This document shows, piece by piece, positions 44,227 through 53,692 of a DNA stretch of 64,000 bases (within the stretch, counting starts at the first letter, position 1; every line of letters begins with the position of its first letter). Where the stretch lies: positions 1-64,000 of the forward strand of contig CAVQOB010000012.1 in NCBI GenBank assembly GCA_963714325.1. Direction: 5' to 3'. Both the position numbers and the translations under genes were made by a program. Source of the stretch: CAVQOB01 sp963714325 (lineage in GTDB: Bacteria; Pseudomonadota; Alphaproteobacteria; Rhizobiales; Hyphomicrobiaceae). The notes under the pieces were generated by a model. It worked only from the letters and a program-made list of their open reading frames with translations, made no database searches and was not told the origin of the DNA.

Positions 44227-45453
44227 TCATGCGGCACGTTCGAGTTTCACCTCGAAGCCGAGAGCCCTGAGCTGACCGGCGAGACGCTTGGCCTTGTTGT
44301 CTTTGGCTGCCGCATCGAGGGGACGGACCTGTGGCGGCCGGTAGGGCACACCATCGCGGACCATGTGGTAGATGGCGGTGAGGATCGAGCCGGCGACCGC
44401 GATGGCGGCCTTCTTGGGCCCACGCCGGGCGGCGATGCCGGCGAACTGACGGGACAGATAGGTGTTCTTGGTGCGGGCTGCAGCCATGGCGCATTGCACG
44501 AGCAGCGGTTTCAGCCAGGCCCCGCCCTTCTTGACCCGTGTCGAGCGCTTCTTGCCGCCGGTCTCGTCGAGACGGGGCACGAGGCGGGCCCAACTCGAGA
44601 GATGGCCGGCGGTGGCAAAGCAGCTCATGTCGGTTCCAATCTCGGCCAGGATGGCAGACGCGGCCCGCTTCTTCACACCAGGGATCTTGGTCAACTCGGC
44701 GACGAGCTGACGAAAGGGGGCGAGCAAAGCCTCCACCTCCGTCTCGAAGCTGGCGATCCGCTGGGCGAGCACGTCGATCATGGTCAGGTGCTCACGGACC
44801 AGGAAGGCGTGGTGGCGCGTGAAGCGGCCGTCGAGGGCGGCGGCCAGGTCCTCGCGAGACGCCTTCAACCTGCGATCGGCGAGCGCCGCCAGTCGCGCAG
44901 GATCGGTCTCGCCAGCGACCAGCGCCTCCAGAATGCGCCGGCTGTTGATGCCGAGCAGGTCGGACACGACGGTTGCGAGTTTGATGTTGGCGTCCTCCAG
45001 AACCTTGCCGATACGGTTCTCGTGCTGCGTCATCTGGCGTTGCAGCTGCGTGCGCGTCCGCGTCAGATCGCGCAGCTCCCGGATCGGCTCCGGCGGCACG
45101 AAGCTCGCGCGGATCAGGCCGTGGGCCAGGAGATCGGCCAGCCAGCGGGCATCGCTCGCATCGCTCTTGCGGCCGGGCAGATTGCGCGCCTCGTGGGCGT
45201 TGACCAGCATCAGCGTGAACGCGGCGTCCAGGATGTGCCACACAGGCTTCCAATAGACACCGGTTGCCTCCATCACGACATGCGTGACACCACGCTCTTC
45301 GAGCCAAGCTGCGAGCGCGAGAAGATCGCGCGTCGTGGTCGCGAAGCGGCCCTCCTCGTAGGCGATCTTGCGGCTTCGCACGGTGCGCGCGCAGACCGCC
45401 ACGAAGGCGGAATGCACATCAAGACCGGCGCACTTCTTATGTAGGATATTCAC
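44227..45453 (-). CDS. IS110-family DEDD recombinase, copy 1
   Basis: A 408-residue protein. GTG at 45453 is chosen because GGGAGGTG lies 4-11 bases upstream and the product then begins NILHKKCAGLDVHSAFVAVC. DEDD catalytic residues are in GLDVH, MEATGVYW and SDASDARWLADLL. The C-terminal Tnp_20 part has KIPGVKKRAASAILAEIG and SSWARLVPRLDETGGKKR, with the serine expected for IS110 in AAGHLSS or CAMAAART nearby. The frame is intact. IS110 recombinases are guided to target and donor DNA by a bridge RNA from the element's own leader. Confidence 0.92.
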   Translation of the reverse strand: MNILHKKCAGLDVHSAFVAVCARTVRSRKIAYEEGRFATTTRDLLALAAWLEERGVTHVVMEATGVYWKPVWHILDAAFTLMLVNAHEARNLPGRKSDASDARWLADLLAHGLIRASFVPPEPIRELRDLTRTRTQLQRQMTQHENRIGKVLEDANIKLATVVSDLLGINSRRILEALVAGETDPARLAALADRRLKASREDLAAALDGRFTRHHAFLVREHLTMIDVLAQRIASFETEVEALLAPFRQLVAELTKIPGVKKRAASAILAEIGTDMSCFATAGHLSSWARLVPRLDETGGKKRSTRVKKGGAWLKPLLVQCAMAAARTKNTYLSRQFAGIAARRGPKKAAIAVAGSILTAIYHMVRDGVPYRPPQVRPLDAAAKDNKAKRLAGQLRALGFEVKLERAA

Positions 45454-45709
45454 GGACACCTCCCAAGTGACAGGAATGCCGTGGCCAGGGGCCTCGTCGA
45501 TTTGAACTCTACTCTGCGTGCTCCGGGACGGAACGGTGGGCTGAGCCCGCCGCCGTCCGTGGCGACAATGACATGTGCTCTGAGGCCCCAGGATCAAACT
45601 CTCCCTCGGGCTCGACGGCGCCAGGGAAAAAACGACCTCAATGCCACGACGCCGACAGTAAAACCGCTTTCATCCATTCATGTGCGCGCCTTCGGCGCGC
45701 ATGGTAACT
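45454..45709 (-). ncRNA. Candidate bridge RNA region of IS110 copy 1
   Basis: A non-coding leader of 256 bases upstream of the recombinase, nearly identical in both copies. Two short matches are notable: CTACTCTG at 45509-45516 equals the first 8 bases of the element's left edge from its CT core (44186-44193), and CTCTCCC at 45599-45605 equals the target right half from its CT core. A strong stem, TGCGCGCC and GGCGCGCA with a TTC loop, lies at 45683-45701. This is the arrangement expected for donor and target guide segments of an IS110 bridge RNA. No transcript evidence is available. Confidence 0.45.
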
Positions 45710-45735
45710 CTCCCCGTTGTTTCGAACGGGGAGAG
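45708..45735. repeat. REP-like palindrome at the IS110 copy 1 insertion point
   Basis: CTCTCCCCGTT (45708-45718) pairs with AACGGGGAGAG (45725-45735), giving an 11-bp perfect stem with a 6-base loop, followed by GGAAAGGGTGAGGGGCGGCC. This resembles the dispersed palindromes common in rhizobial genomes. The element is inserted at its left foot, so the CT core is the first pair of the stem. Confidence 0.65.
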
Positions 45736-45903
45736 GGAAAGGGTGAGGGGCGGCCACAAGTTCCCACGACAACACAACGACCGCTTGTCCCCGCGTCGCG
45801 TCGTTGAGTGATCGTCGCCCACATTTGCGTGATGGGCCAGGGGCTGCCGCTCCAAAAACGAACTATCCGTTGTCGGGTTGTGAAGTAGCAATGTAATTTC
45901 CGC

Positions 45904-46710
45904 TTAGGGCGCTGTTCCCCGGACGGCCCAAGCCGTGGCAGCGTACGAGCGGGCCCCGTCCGCCTCGCCATCCAAATAAGCCAACCGAACAGCTTCGCGT
46001 ACCTTATGTTTCAACTCAGGGTCAAGCGTACCGAGGTAATCCGCGATTGGCCCGTCGCGGCCTTCATGAGGCATCGAGAAATCGTCGAACGACGTGAAGT
46101 CCATCCGGATCGCGAGCGCATCCACCTTGACTTCCGAGAGGCCGGCATCGGCTCAGGCGCGCGCGAGGCCCTCTCTTTGCACCATTGGACGGGAACAAGC
46201 TCTGGCCCGCCGTTCGGCGGCGTTCGGGTCGAGCATTGATGCAGTATCGAAGATTATGCGCCAGGGCACGAAGCCGCCGCGCACGTCCCAGGTAGTAGCG
46301 GCGACGGTCCCGCCGGGACGTGTGACGCGGCGCATTTCGCTGACGGCACGCGCACCATCCGGTATGAACTGGATGACCAGGGACGAGAGCGCGTGATCGA
46401 ACGTGGCATCGGCAAAAGGGATAGCGCAAGCATCCCCGACTTGCAGCGCGATGCGCGGTTCGCTGTTAAGCGCTTTCGCATGCTCGATATAGGCGGGCGA
46501 GAGGTCGATACCGTCGATACGTTTGATGGTGGCGATCTCGGCGAGTGTGTAGGTGAGGCTGTCGGTGCCGCAACCGACATCAAGAACTCGCTCGGCGTCC
46601 TTCACTCCAGCGAAGTCGATCAGCAGCGGGGCCAGGAGGCGGCTCCAGCGGCCCATTTGAGCCTCGTAGCCGCTGCCGCTTGTCGAAAGGAATGTCGAGG
46701 ATGCGGACAT
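45904..46710 (-). pseudogene. SAM-dependent methyltransferase interrupted by an in-frame TGA
   Basis: A class I methyltransferase reading from 46710: ERVLDVGCGTDSLTYTLAEI is motif I (the last Gly of the usual GxGxG is Asp), then IDGIDLSPAYIEHAKAL, ALQVGDACAIPFADATFDHA and EMRRVTRPGGTVAATTWD. The frame meets TGA at 46153-46155 after EGLARA and continues without shift into ADAGLSEVKVDALAIRMDFT to a stop at 45904. A Trp codon (TGG) changed to TGA is the likely cause. It lies between two IS110 copies. Without the last 80 residues the Rossmann core is still present. Confidence 0.65.
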
Positions 46711-46983
46711 GAAGAGCCTCCGAAGGTGGAATCCCAGCTTAGACTAACAGCGCATCGACGATCTATGGAATTGACCAGTTGATGCTACAGATTCACACTT
46801 GGTGCTGGCTGGCAACTTGGTCTGTTGTCGGCGACGATCGCCGGCGTTAGGCGCGTGAAGAACGGCGCAAGCAGGTCATCTCATGATCGACCTGCGAACT
46901 GTCGATAAGCGTCGGAGCAAGCGGCCGCCCCTCACCCTGACCCTACTCTGAAAGAAACTGGCCACGGGCACGGTGGGCTGACG

Positions 46984-48210
46984 TCATGCGGCACGTTCGA
47001 GTTTCACCTCGAAGCCGAGAGCCCTGAGCTGACCGGCGAGACGCTTGGCCTTGTTGTCTTTGGCTGCCGCATCGAGGGGACGGACCTGTGGCGGCCGGTA
47101 GGGCACACCATCGCGGACCATGTGGTAGATGGCGGTGAGGATCGAGCCGGCGACCGCGATGGCGGCCTTCTTGGGCCCACGCCGGGCGGCGATGCCGGCG
47201 AACTGACGGGACAGATAGGTGTTCTTGGTGCGGGCTGCAGCCATGGCGCATTGCACGAGCAGCGGTTTCAGCCAGGCCCCGCCCTTCTTGACCCGTGTCG
47301 AGCGCTTCTTGCCGCCGGTCTCGTCGAGACGGGGCACGAGGCGGGCCCAACTCGAGAGATGGCCGGCGGTGGCAAAGCAGCTCATGTCGGTTCCGATCTC
47401 GGCCAGGATGGCAGACGCGGCCCGCTTCTTCACACCAGGGATCTTGGTCAACTCGGCGACGAGCTGACGAAAGGGGGCGAGCAAAGCCTCCACCTCCGTC
47501 TCGAAGCTGGCGATCCGCTGGGCGAGCACGTCGATCATGGTCAGGTGCTCACGGACCAGGAAGGCGTGGTGGCGCGTGAAGCGGCCGTCGAGGGCGGCGG
47601 CCAGGTCCTCGCGAGACGCCTTCAACCTGCGATCGGCGAGCGCCGCCAGTCGCGCAGGATCGGTCTCGCCAGCGACCAGCGCCTCCAGAATGCGCCGGCT
47701 GTTGATGCCGAGCAGGTCGGACACGACGGTTGCGAGTTTGATGTTGGCGTCCTCCAGAACCTTGCCGATACGGTTCTCGTGCTGCGTCATCTGGCGTTGC
47801 AGCTGCGTGCGCGTGCGCGTCAGATCGCGCAGCTCCCGGATCGGCTCCGGCGGCACGAAGCTCGCGCGGATCAGGCCGTGGGCCAAGAGATCGGCCAGCC
47901 AGCGGGCATCGCTCGCATCGCTCTTGCGGCCGGGCAGATTGCGCGCCTCGTGGGCGTTGACCAGCATCAGCGTGAACGCGGCGTCCAGGATGTGCCACAC
48001 AGGCTTCCAATAGACACCGGTTGCCTCCATCACGACATGCGTGACACCACGCTCTTCGAGCCAGGCTGCGAGCGCGAGAAGATCGCGCGTCGTGGTCGCG
48101 AAGCGGCCCTCCTCGTAGGCGATCTTGCGGCCTCGCACGGTGCGCGCGCAGACCGCCACGAAGGCGGAATGCACATCAAGACCGGCGCACTTCTTATGTA
48201 GGATATTCAC
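46984..48210 (-). CDS. IS110-family DEDD recombinase, copy 2
   Basis: 408 residues from the GTG at 48210, with the same GGGAGGTG ribosome site and all catalytic motifs of copy 1 (GLDVH, MEATGVYW, SDASDARWLADLL). The only protein difference I see is Gly for Ser in TVRGRKIAYEE. Two intact copies 2.7 kb apart in the same orientation point to recent transposition, and homologous recombination between them would delete the methyltransferase relic. Confidence 0.92.
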   Translation of the reverse strand: MNILHKKCAGLDVHSAFVAVCARTVRGRKIAYEEGRFATTTRDLLALAAWLEERGVTHVVMEATGVYWKPVWHILDAAFTLMLVNAHEARNLPGRKSDASDARWLADLLAHGLIRASFVPPEPIRELRDLTRTRTQLQRQMTQHENRIGKVLEDANIKLATVVSDLLGINSRRILEALVAGETDPARLAALADRRLKASREDLAAALDGRFTRHHAFLVREHLTMIDVLAQRIASFETEVEALLAPFRQLVAELTKIPGVKKRAASAILAEIGTDMSCFATAGHLSSWARLVPRLDETGGKKRSTRVKKGGAWLKPLLVQCAMAAARTKNTYLSRQFAGIAARRGPKKAAIAVAGSILTAIYHMVRDGVPYRPPQVRPLDAAAKDNKAKRLAGQLRALGFEVKLERAA

Positions 48211-48466
48211 GGACACCTCCCAAGTGACAGGAATGCCGTGGCCAGGGGCCTCGTCGATTTGAACTCTACTCTGCGTGCTCCGGGACGGAACGGTGGGCTG
48301 AGCCCGCCGCCGTCCGTGGCGACAATGACATGTGCTCTGAGGCCCCAGGATCAAACTCTCCCTCGGGCTCGACGGCGCCAGGGAAAAAACGACCTCAATG
48401 CCACGACGCCGACAGTAAAACCGCTTTCATCCATTCATGTGCGCGCCTTCGGCGCGCATGGTAACT
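48211..48466 (-). ncRNA. Candidate bridge RNA region of IS110 copy 2
   Basis: The 256-base leader matches that of copy 1, with CTACTCTG at 48266-48273, CTCTCCC at 48356-48362 and the same TGCGCGCC stem near 48440-48458. Conservation of a long non-coding segment between copies is expected from recent duplication alone, so it adds little independent support. Confidence 0.4.
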
Positions 48467-48488
48467 CTCCCCGTAAGAACGGGGAGAG
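48465..48488. repeat. REP-like palindrome at the IS110 copy 2 insertion point
   Basis: CTCTCCCCGT (48465-48474) pairs with ACGGGGAGAG (48479-48488), a 10-bp perfect stem with an AAGA loop. On the other side of the element (46931-46942) lies its continuation CTCACCCTGACC. The element is thus inside one REP-like unit, at the same internal position as in copy 1. Confidence 0.7.
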
Positions 48489-48562
48489 GGAAACCGCGTG
48501 GTATTCGAGTGTCTCGTTTTGCCCCTGATCGCCATATCCGAATGTGCATGTACGCTCAGCGA

Positions 48563-49642
48563 TCACGCCGCCTTAAATCGATATTCGGTGATCTGGCGGT
48601 AGACTTGGCCGGGCCGCAGAACCGTCGAGGGAAAGTGCGGCAGGTTCGGACTGTCGGGACAGTGCTGCGCTTCGAGGCAGAGGCCAGCATTGGCGCCGTA
48701 GATCACACTGGCGTGGCCGGGGACTGCCAGATTGAGCTTGAAGCCGTCGTAGAATTGTAACGCCGGTTCCGTGGTCCAGGTTTCCATGGTCAGGCCGGAC
48801 TTCGCAGATGCCAGTGTCGCGGCGTGGGCAATCCGCTCCGTCGCATGTGCGCAAGCCTCAGTCACATCGCGCCGCAGGACCCAGTTGTGATCGTACCAGA
48901 CGCGTTGTCCGTCACTGCCGGCAAGGCGGATCGGTCGCGGTGTGCGGAAGTCCCACGGTGTCCCACCAACGGCGCGCATTTCGCCGTTGGGAATGAGGTC
49001 GCCATCGATCGGCGTGATCAGGTTCGATCGTATGGCCAGGGTATGATCGAGGATGTCGGCGCTGCCGTCGAGATTGAAATAAGAGTGGTGCGCCAGATTG
49101 ACGACGGTGGGCTTGTCGGCGATGGCATCGAGTTCAATGCGCAGCGTGCCGGCCGACAGCAGGCTGTAGCGGCAGGTGACATGCATGGTGCCGGGAAAGC
49201 CGTTTGTCTGGTCCGGCGAGGTATGCGCAAGGGTGACGCTGTGCGCATCGTGGGCGGTGACGATCCAGGGGATTTTGCCAAACCCGGTCGGGCCGCCGCC
49301 GTGTAGCGCCGTCTTGCCGTTCTCGTTCAGCGGTAGCATATAGATCTTGCCATCCATTTCAAAACGTCCGGCCTTGATCCGGTTGGCATAGCGTCCGGCG
49401 GTCGCGCCCGCATGCGGGGAATGCTGGATGTAGTCGTCCAGTGTCGGGAAGCCGAGGACGACGCGTTGCATGCGACCATCGCTGAGTCTGACCTCCAGGT
49501 CGCGCAGCGTCGCGCCGAAACTGATGACGCTGGCGCGCGTAACGCCATCAGGCGAGACAAGCGAAATCTCGGAAATGGTTTGCTCGCCGATGGAGCCGAA
49601 GGTGCGCATGAGCTGATCGTCCCACATTTGCTGGCCAGCCAT
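48563..49642 (-). CDS. galM: Aldose 1-epimerase (mutarotase)
   Basis: About 359 residues from ATG at 49642 (49627 and 49609 are alternatives). GalM interconverts alpha and beta anomers of hexoses. Signature residues are present: TALHGGGPTGFGKIPW (catalytic His of the LHGG motif), VNLAHHSYFNLDG (second His) and CLEAQHCPDSPNLPHFPS (catalytic Glu in the ExQHxPDSPN motif). ATAGRYANRIKAGRFEMDGK is the usual N-terminal block. No signal peptide, so cytosolic. It stands alone between an IS110 element and a divergent CoA-transferase gene. Confidence 0.9.
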   Translation of the reverse strand: MAGQQMWDDQLMRTFGSIGEQTISEISLVSPDGVTRASVISFGATLRDLEVRLSDGRMQRVVLGFPTLDDYIQHSPHAGATAGRYANRIKAGRFEMDGKIYMLPLNENGKTALHGGGPTGFGKIPWIVTAHDAHSVTLAHTSPDQTNGFPGTMHVTCRYSLLSAGTLRIELDAIADKPTVVNLAHHSYFNLDGSADILDHTLAIRSNLITPIDGDLIPNGEMRAVGGTPWDFRTPRPIRLAGSDGQRVWYDHNWVLRRDVTEACAHATERIAHAATLASAKSGLTMETWTTEPALQFYDGFKLNLAVPGHASVIYGANAGLCLEAQHCPDSPNLPHFPSTVLRPGQVYRQITEYRFKAA

Positions 49643-49845
49643 CGAAATAGCACGCGTCAGCAAGGGTTGTCTTGCGCGTCCAGTGCCGGCCGCATGATGG
49701 CCTCGGCCGGTGCCAGCAACTTCAGTGGTGGCGAATAGCTGCCCGACACGCGGTATGCACGCGGTATGGATTGACGCATCACGGCCCAACGCGGCATTCT
49801 CCTGCCGGCCGCGCTTCTGCTGGCCGTGATCACTCTGCTAATCGG

Positions 49846-51051
49846 ATGTACTCCATGCCCGCGCCCAAAGCTTCGACCGCGCTGTCGCGCTATACCGTCC
49901 TTGATCTGACGCGCGTGCGCTCGGGGCCGACTTGTGTCCGCCAGCTCGCCGATTGGGGCGCCAATGTCATCAAGGTCGAATTGCCCGCGCACCTTGAAGG
50001 CAACGATGAATTGGGTGGACCGCGCCACGGTCCCGACTTCCAGAACCTGCATCGCAACAAGCGGGCGATCGAGATCAACTTGAAATCGCCGGAAGGCGTC
50101 GCCGTCTTCAAGCGGCTCGCGGCCAAGGCCGACGTGATCGTCGAAAACTATCGCCCCGATGTGAAGACGCGGCTTGGAATCGACTACGCCGCTCTCGCCA
50201 AGGATAATCCGCGCCTCATTTACGCGAGCATCTCGGGCTTCGGTCAGGACGGGCCCTATGCGGTTCGACCAGGCTTCGATCAGATCGCGCAGGGCATGGG
50301 CGGATTGATGTCGATCACCGGAGAGGCCGGGCGCGGGCCCATGCGCGTCGGCTTGCCGATCGCCGATTTGTCCGCAGGTCTGTTCGCAGCACTCGGCATC
50401 ATGGTCGCGCTGTTGGAGCGCGAGCAATCGGGAAAAGGCCAGCAAGTCGAGACGTCGCTATTGCAGGCGCAGGCCTTCATGCTCGATTTCCAAGCCTCGC
50501 GCTGGCTGAACAAGCGGGAAGTGGCGAAGCAAGCCGGCAACAATCATCCGACCAGCATTCCAACCGGCGTATTCAAAACCGCAGATGGGCATATCAACAT
50601 CGCGACGACCGGGCAGAAAATATGGCAGCGCCTGTGTGGCGCGATGAAGGGCGAACAGCTGATCGAGGATCCGCTCTACAAGCTGCCGGCCGACCGGTCG
50701 AAAAATCGCGATTCGCTGGCTGTCGAAATTGAAAAATGCCTGAAGTCCAAGACCAGTGCGCAATGGGTCGAGCTCTTCAATGAGGCGGGCGTCCCGGCCG
50801 GTCCGATCTACGCCATCGATCAGATGTTTGAGGACGTTCAAGTCAAGCATCTTGGCATCGTCGACGAGATTGAAACCGGCGATGCGCGTGGCCGGCTCAA
50901 GGTCATGGCGCAACCCGTCCGCCTGTCGCGCACGCCGAGCCGAACGGTCGCCGCTCCCCCCGAGCGGGGTGAGCACACCGACGTCGTGCTGCAGGAATTC
51001 GGCTTCACGCCCGACGAAATCGCCGCGCTCCGCAGGCAGCAAGTCATCTGA
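49846..51051 (+). CDS. CaiB/BaiF family CoA-transferase
   Basis: About 401 residues (ATG at 49846 or 49858). Family III CoA-transferase moving CoA between carboxylic acids. The N-terminus is typical (YTVLDLTRVRSGPTCVRQLA, DWGANVIKVELPAH), then RNKRAIEINLKSPEGVAVFK, DNPRLIYASISGFGQDGPYA, and GLPIADLSAGLFAALGIMVA, where the Asp is the expected acyl-anchoring residue. The C-terminal lobe has FNEAGVPAGPIYAIDQMFED and HTDVVLQEFGFTPDEIAALR. The substrate cannot be told from sequence. The gene is divergent from galM and convergent with the following membrane-protein gene. Confidence 0.88.
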   Translation: MYSMPAPKASTALSRYTVLDLTRVRSGPTCVRQLADWGANVIKVELPAHLEGNDELGGPRHGPDFQNLHRNKRAIEINLKSPEGVAVFKRLAAKADVIVENYRPDVKTRLGIDYAALAKDNPRLIYASISGFGQDGPYAVRPGFDQIAQGMGGLMSITGEAGRGPMRVGLPIADLSAGLFAALGIMVALLEREQSGKGQQVETSLLQAQAFMLDFQASRWLNKREVAKQAGNNHPTSIPTGVFKTADGHINIATTGQKIWQRLCGAMKGEQLIEDPLYKLPADRSKNRDSLAVEIEKCLKSKTSAQWVELFNEAGVPAGPIYAIDQMFEDVQVKHLGIVDEIETGDARGRLKVMAQPVRLSRTPSRTVAAPPERGEHTDVVLQEFGFTPDEIAALRRQQVI

Positions 51052-51066
51052 GCCGCGCCAAGTAAT

Positions 51067-51702
51067 CTACGACAGCCCGAACGCCCGACGCATCGCCAGC
51101 CTGATCGCGTCGATCGCCGGGCGCCAGCGTAGCGTCGCACGTGCCACCGTCTGCTTGATCCGCGTCTTAACGATCCGTCCATAGCGCCACGACCAACTCG
51201 CCCGAACCCAATCGAGCAGCGCTTGCTTCCACGGCATCACCACGTCATAGCCGCGCTTGAACCAACCGATTTGCATCAGCTGATCTTGCGTCAGTTGGAA
51301 CAACCGCGCGACGATCGCCGTGCCAAATACTTTCGCGCCAATAAAGAGCGCTCCAGCCGCGAGCTTGTATCCAGCGGCGATCAGATACAGTGCCAGCAGC
51401 TTGAGCGGCAGCAACAGCGCCGAGGGCACAATAAAAACCGCGAGTGCTGCATAGGGCGGCAATAACTGAATCTGCGCTTCAATCCACGCAAACGGCTTTA
51501 GGCGGCCGAGCGACGCCAAGGCTGCCGCGAGCGGCTTCCAGCCCCATTCCTCGAAGACAATGAATACGGCGAGGACCGCTTGCAGGAACCCGCGCGCAAC
51601 CCGCCCGAGCAACCGCAGCACGCGCATCGCAATAACCGTCACCCGCGAAAACGCGGGGCGGAGGCGTGGTTGCGTGTTGTGCGGTTGAGGAATGTCGGCC
51701 AT
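51067..51702 (-). CDS. Conserved membrane protein of unknown function
   Basis: A 211-residue protein from ATG at 51702. Two or three hydrophobic segments (GFLQAVLAVFIVFEEWGWKP, YAALAVFIVPSALLLPLKLL, ALYLIAAGYKLAAGALFIGA) are followed by a basic amphipathic C-terminus (LDWVRASWSWRYGRIVKTRI). The pattern FEEWGWKPL and PLKLLALYLI is common in alphaproteobacterial hypothetical proteins. It lies 14 bases downstream of the ABC exporter gene and is probably co-transcribed with it. Confidence 0.65.
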   Translation of the reverse strand: MADIPQPHNTQPRLRPAFSRVTVIAMRVLRLLGRVARGFLQAVLAVFIVFEEWGWKPLAAALASLGRLKPFAWIEAQIQLLPPYAALAVFIVPSALLLPLKLLALYLIAAGYKLAAGALFIGAKVFGTAIVARLFQLTQDQLMQIGWFKRGYDVVMPWKQALLDWVRASWSWRYGRIVKTRIKQTVARATLRWRPAIDAIRLAMRRAFGLS

Positions 51703-51716
51703 CGGCCCGTTGGTCC

Positions 51717-53692
51717 TCACGCTTTCACGGCGGGATCGGACTCGCGGATCGCGCCTGTGCGTTTCGCCTCTTCGAGTGTCCGCGCCAATTCCTCGCGTGC
51801 CTTCTCGGCCTGTCGCTGGCGGTTCCACAGCGAGGCATAGAGCCCGTCTTTGTCCATCAATTCCGCATGTGTGCCCTGCTCGACGAGCCGGCCCTGCTCC
51901 AGCACGATGATCGTATCGGCATGGACGATGGTCGAGAGCCGATGTGCGATGACGAGCGTCGTGCGGTTTTTGCTGACGCGGTCGAGAGCGTCCTGGATCT
52001 CTTTCTCGGTATGACTATCGAGCGCGCTTGTCGCCTCATCGAGCATCAGGATCGGCGGTCCCTTCAGGATCGTCCGCGCAATCGCAACCCGTTGTTTTTC
52101 TCCACCCGACAACTTCAAGCCGCGCTCGCCGACCATGGTGCCGTAGGCGTCAGGGAGTGTTTTGATGAAGGGATCGATCTGGGCAAGACGGGCCGCCTCG
52201 AACACCTCCGCGTCGGTCGCGTCGGGACGGCCATAGCGGATATTGTAGAGGATGGTGTCGTTGAATAGCACGGTATCCTGCGGAACGACGCCGATGGCCG
52301 CGCGCAGGCTGGTCTGGGTGACGTCGCGGATGTCCTGTCCGTCGATCGTCACGCGGCCGCCGGCGACGTCGTAGAAGCGTAAGAGAATGCGGCTGATCGT
52401 TGATTTACCAGCGCCCGACGGCCCGACGATGGCGACCATCTTGCCGGCTGGGACCTCGAACGAGAGCCCGTCGAGAATGGTCCGCTCGGCGTCGTAGTGA
52501 AACTTGACGTTCTCGAATCGTATGCTGGCGCCGTTGACGGCGAGCGGCATGGCGCCGGGCTTGTCGGCGACTTCCGGGTTAAGCGACAACACGTCCATCA
52601 TGCGTTCAATGTCGGTGATGCCTTGCTTGATCTCGCGATACACCATGCCCATAAAGTTCAAGGGAATGAACAGCTGCAGCATCAGCATGTTGACCATCAC
52701 GAAGTGGCCGACCGTGTAGGTCCCGGCCATCACGCCGCGCGCGCTCATCACCATGCACACCGTCATGGCCAGCGTGAAGATCACGGCCTGTCCGGTGTTG
52801 AGCACGGCGAGCGAGGTATAAGTCTTGACGGAAGCCGTTTCATAGAGCGCCATCGATTTGTCGTAGCGCTGGGCTTCGCGCGCCTCGGCGCCAAAATACT
52901 TCACCGTCTCATAGTTGAGCAGGCTGTCGACCGCCTTGGTGTTGGCGTCGGTATCGCTGTCGTTCATCGAACGGCGGATGGCGACACGCCACTCGGTTGC
53001 AAAATCGTGAACCAGAGGTAGGCGACAATCATCACCAAGATGGTCACGACATAGCGCCAGTCGAACTCTATGCCACAGACGATCAGCACCAGCGCGAACT
53101 CGACGATCGTCGGGATCAGCGTCATCAGCGTCATGCGCGTGATGTTTTCAATACCGCTGCGGCCGCGCTCAAGTACGCGCGTCAAACCCCCGGTCTTGCG
53201 CTCGAGGTGAAACCGCAGGGATAGCCGGTGCATGTGCTCGAAGGTCGACAGCGCAAGTTTGCGGACGGCGTGCATCGCGACCTTGGCGAATAGGCCTTCG
53301 CGGAATTGGACCAGCAGCGTCATGGTGATGCGCGTCAGGCCGTAGAGCACTGTCGCCAGAATGGGAGCGCCGATCAGCCAGCCGGAGGCCGTCGCTGCGG
53401 CAGGTTGTGTGCTGGTCGCCAGCACTAGCGCGTCGGTTGCCCATTTGAACGTGAAGGGCATCAGGACTGTGACGATCTTGGCGACGAGCATCAGTCCGAG
53501 CGAGATCATCACTGTGCGTTTGAGATCGGGACGGTCGTTGGGCCAGACATGCGGGATCAGCCCGCGGACGGCGGCGACCGCGCGGGGAGAGGGCGTCAGG
53601 CGGACGCGGATGTCGCTGACCCAGCGGGAGACGATGTTGCCACCATTACCGCGGTTATTGCCGTCGCTGAACTCTGTTGTGGTGCGTTGCAT
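51717..53692 (-). pseudogene. Atm1-like ABC exporter (permease plus ATPase), single frameshift
   Basis: A half-size exporter of the heavy-metal/Fe-S (ABCB7/Atm1) class, about 655 residues if repaired. The N-terminal frame from 53692 has the membrane domain (VMISLGLMLVAKIVTVLMPF, EHMHRLSLRFHLERKTGGLT) up to YLWFT near 53015. A one-base shift then gives FATEWRVAIRRSMNDSDTDA and the rest. The ATPase is complete: Walker A GPSGAGKST, signature LSGGEKQRVAIARTIL, Walker B ILMLDEATSALD, H-loop IAHRLST. ALDLLNYETVKYF-type and ERKTGGL motifs are typical of Atm1. This is normally a core gene, so the indel may be a base-call error, in which case the gene is whole. Confidence 0.85.

Larger units (their letters stand above)
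44186..45709 (-). mobile_element. IS110-family element, copy 1
   Basis: A 1524-base element bounded by CT dinucleotides at 44186-44187 and 45708-45709. It has no terminal inverted repeats, as is normal for IS110. Nearly the same sequence is found at 46943-48466 with only a few base differences. Its right flank is the REP-like palindrome CTCTCCCCGTT...AACGGGGAGAG. The transposase is read leftward. The long non-coding part lies upstream of it (45454-45709) and only 41 bases lie downstream. Confidence 0.85.
46943..48466 (-). mobile_element. IS110-family element, copy 2
   Basis: A copy of the element at 44186-45709, offset 2757 bases, differing at only a few positions (for example Arg-Ser-Arg becomes Arg-Gly-Arg near recombinase residue 28). 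Left flank CCCTCACCCTGACC, right flank CTCCCCGTAAGAACGGGGAG. Removing the element and one CT rebuilds CCCTGACCCTCTCCCCGT, the uninterrupted REP-like sequence, so the insertion point is clear. Confidence 0.87.

Noticed and set aside
44365..45444. Plus-strand 359-residue frame inside IS110 (and its copy at 47122-48201)
   Set aside because: It is the antisense shadow of the DEDD recombinase, rich in Arg, Gln and Gly, without motifs.
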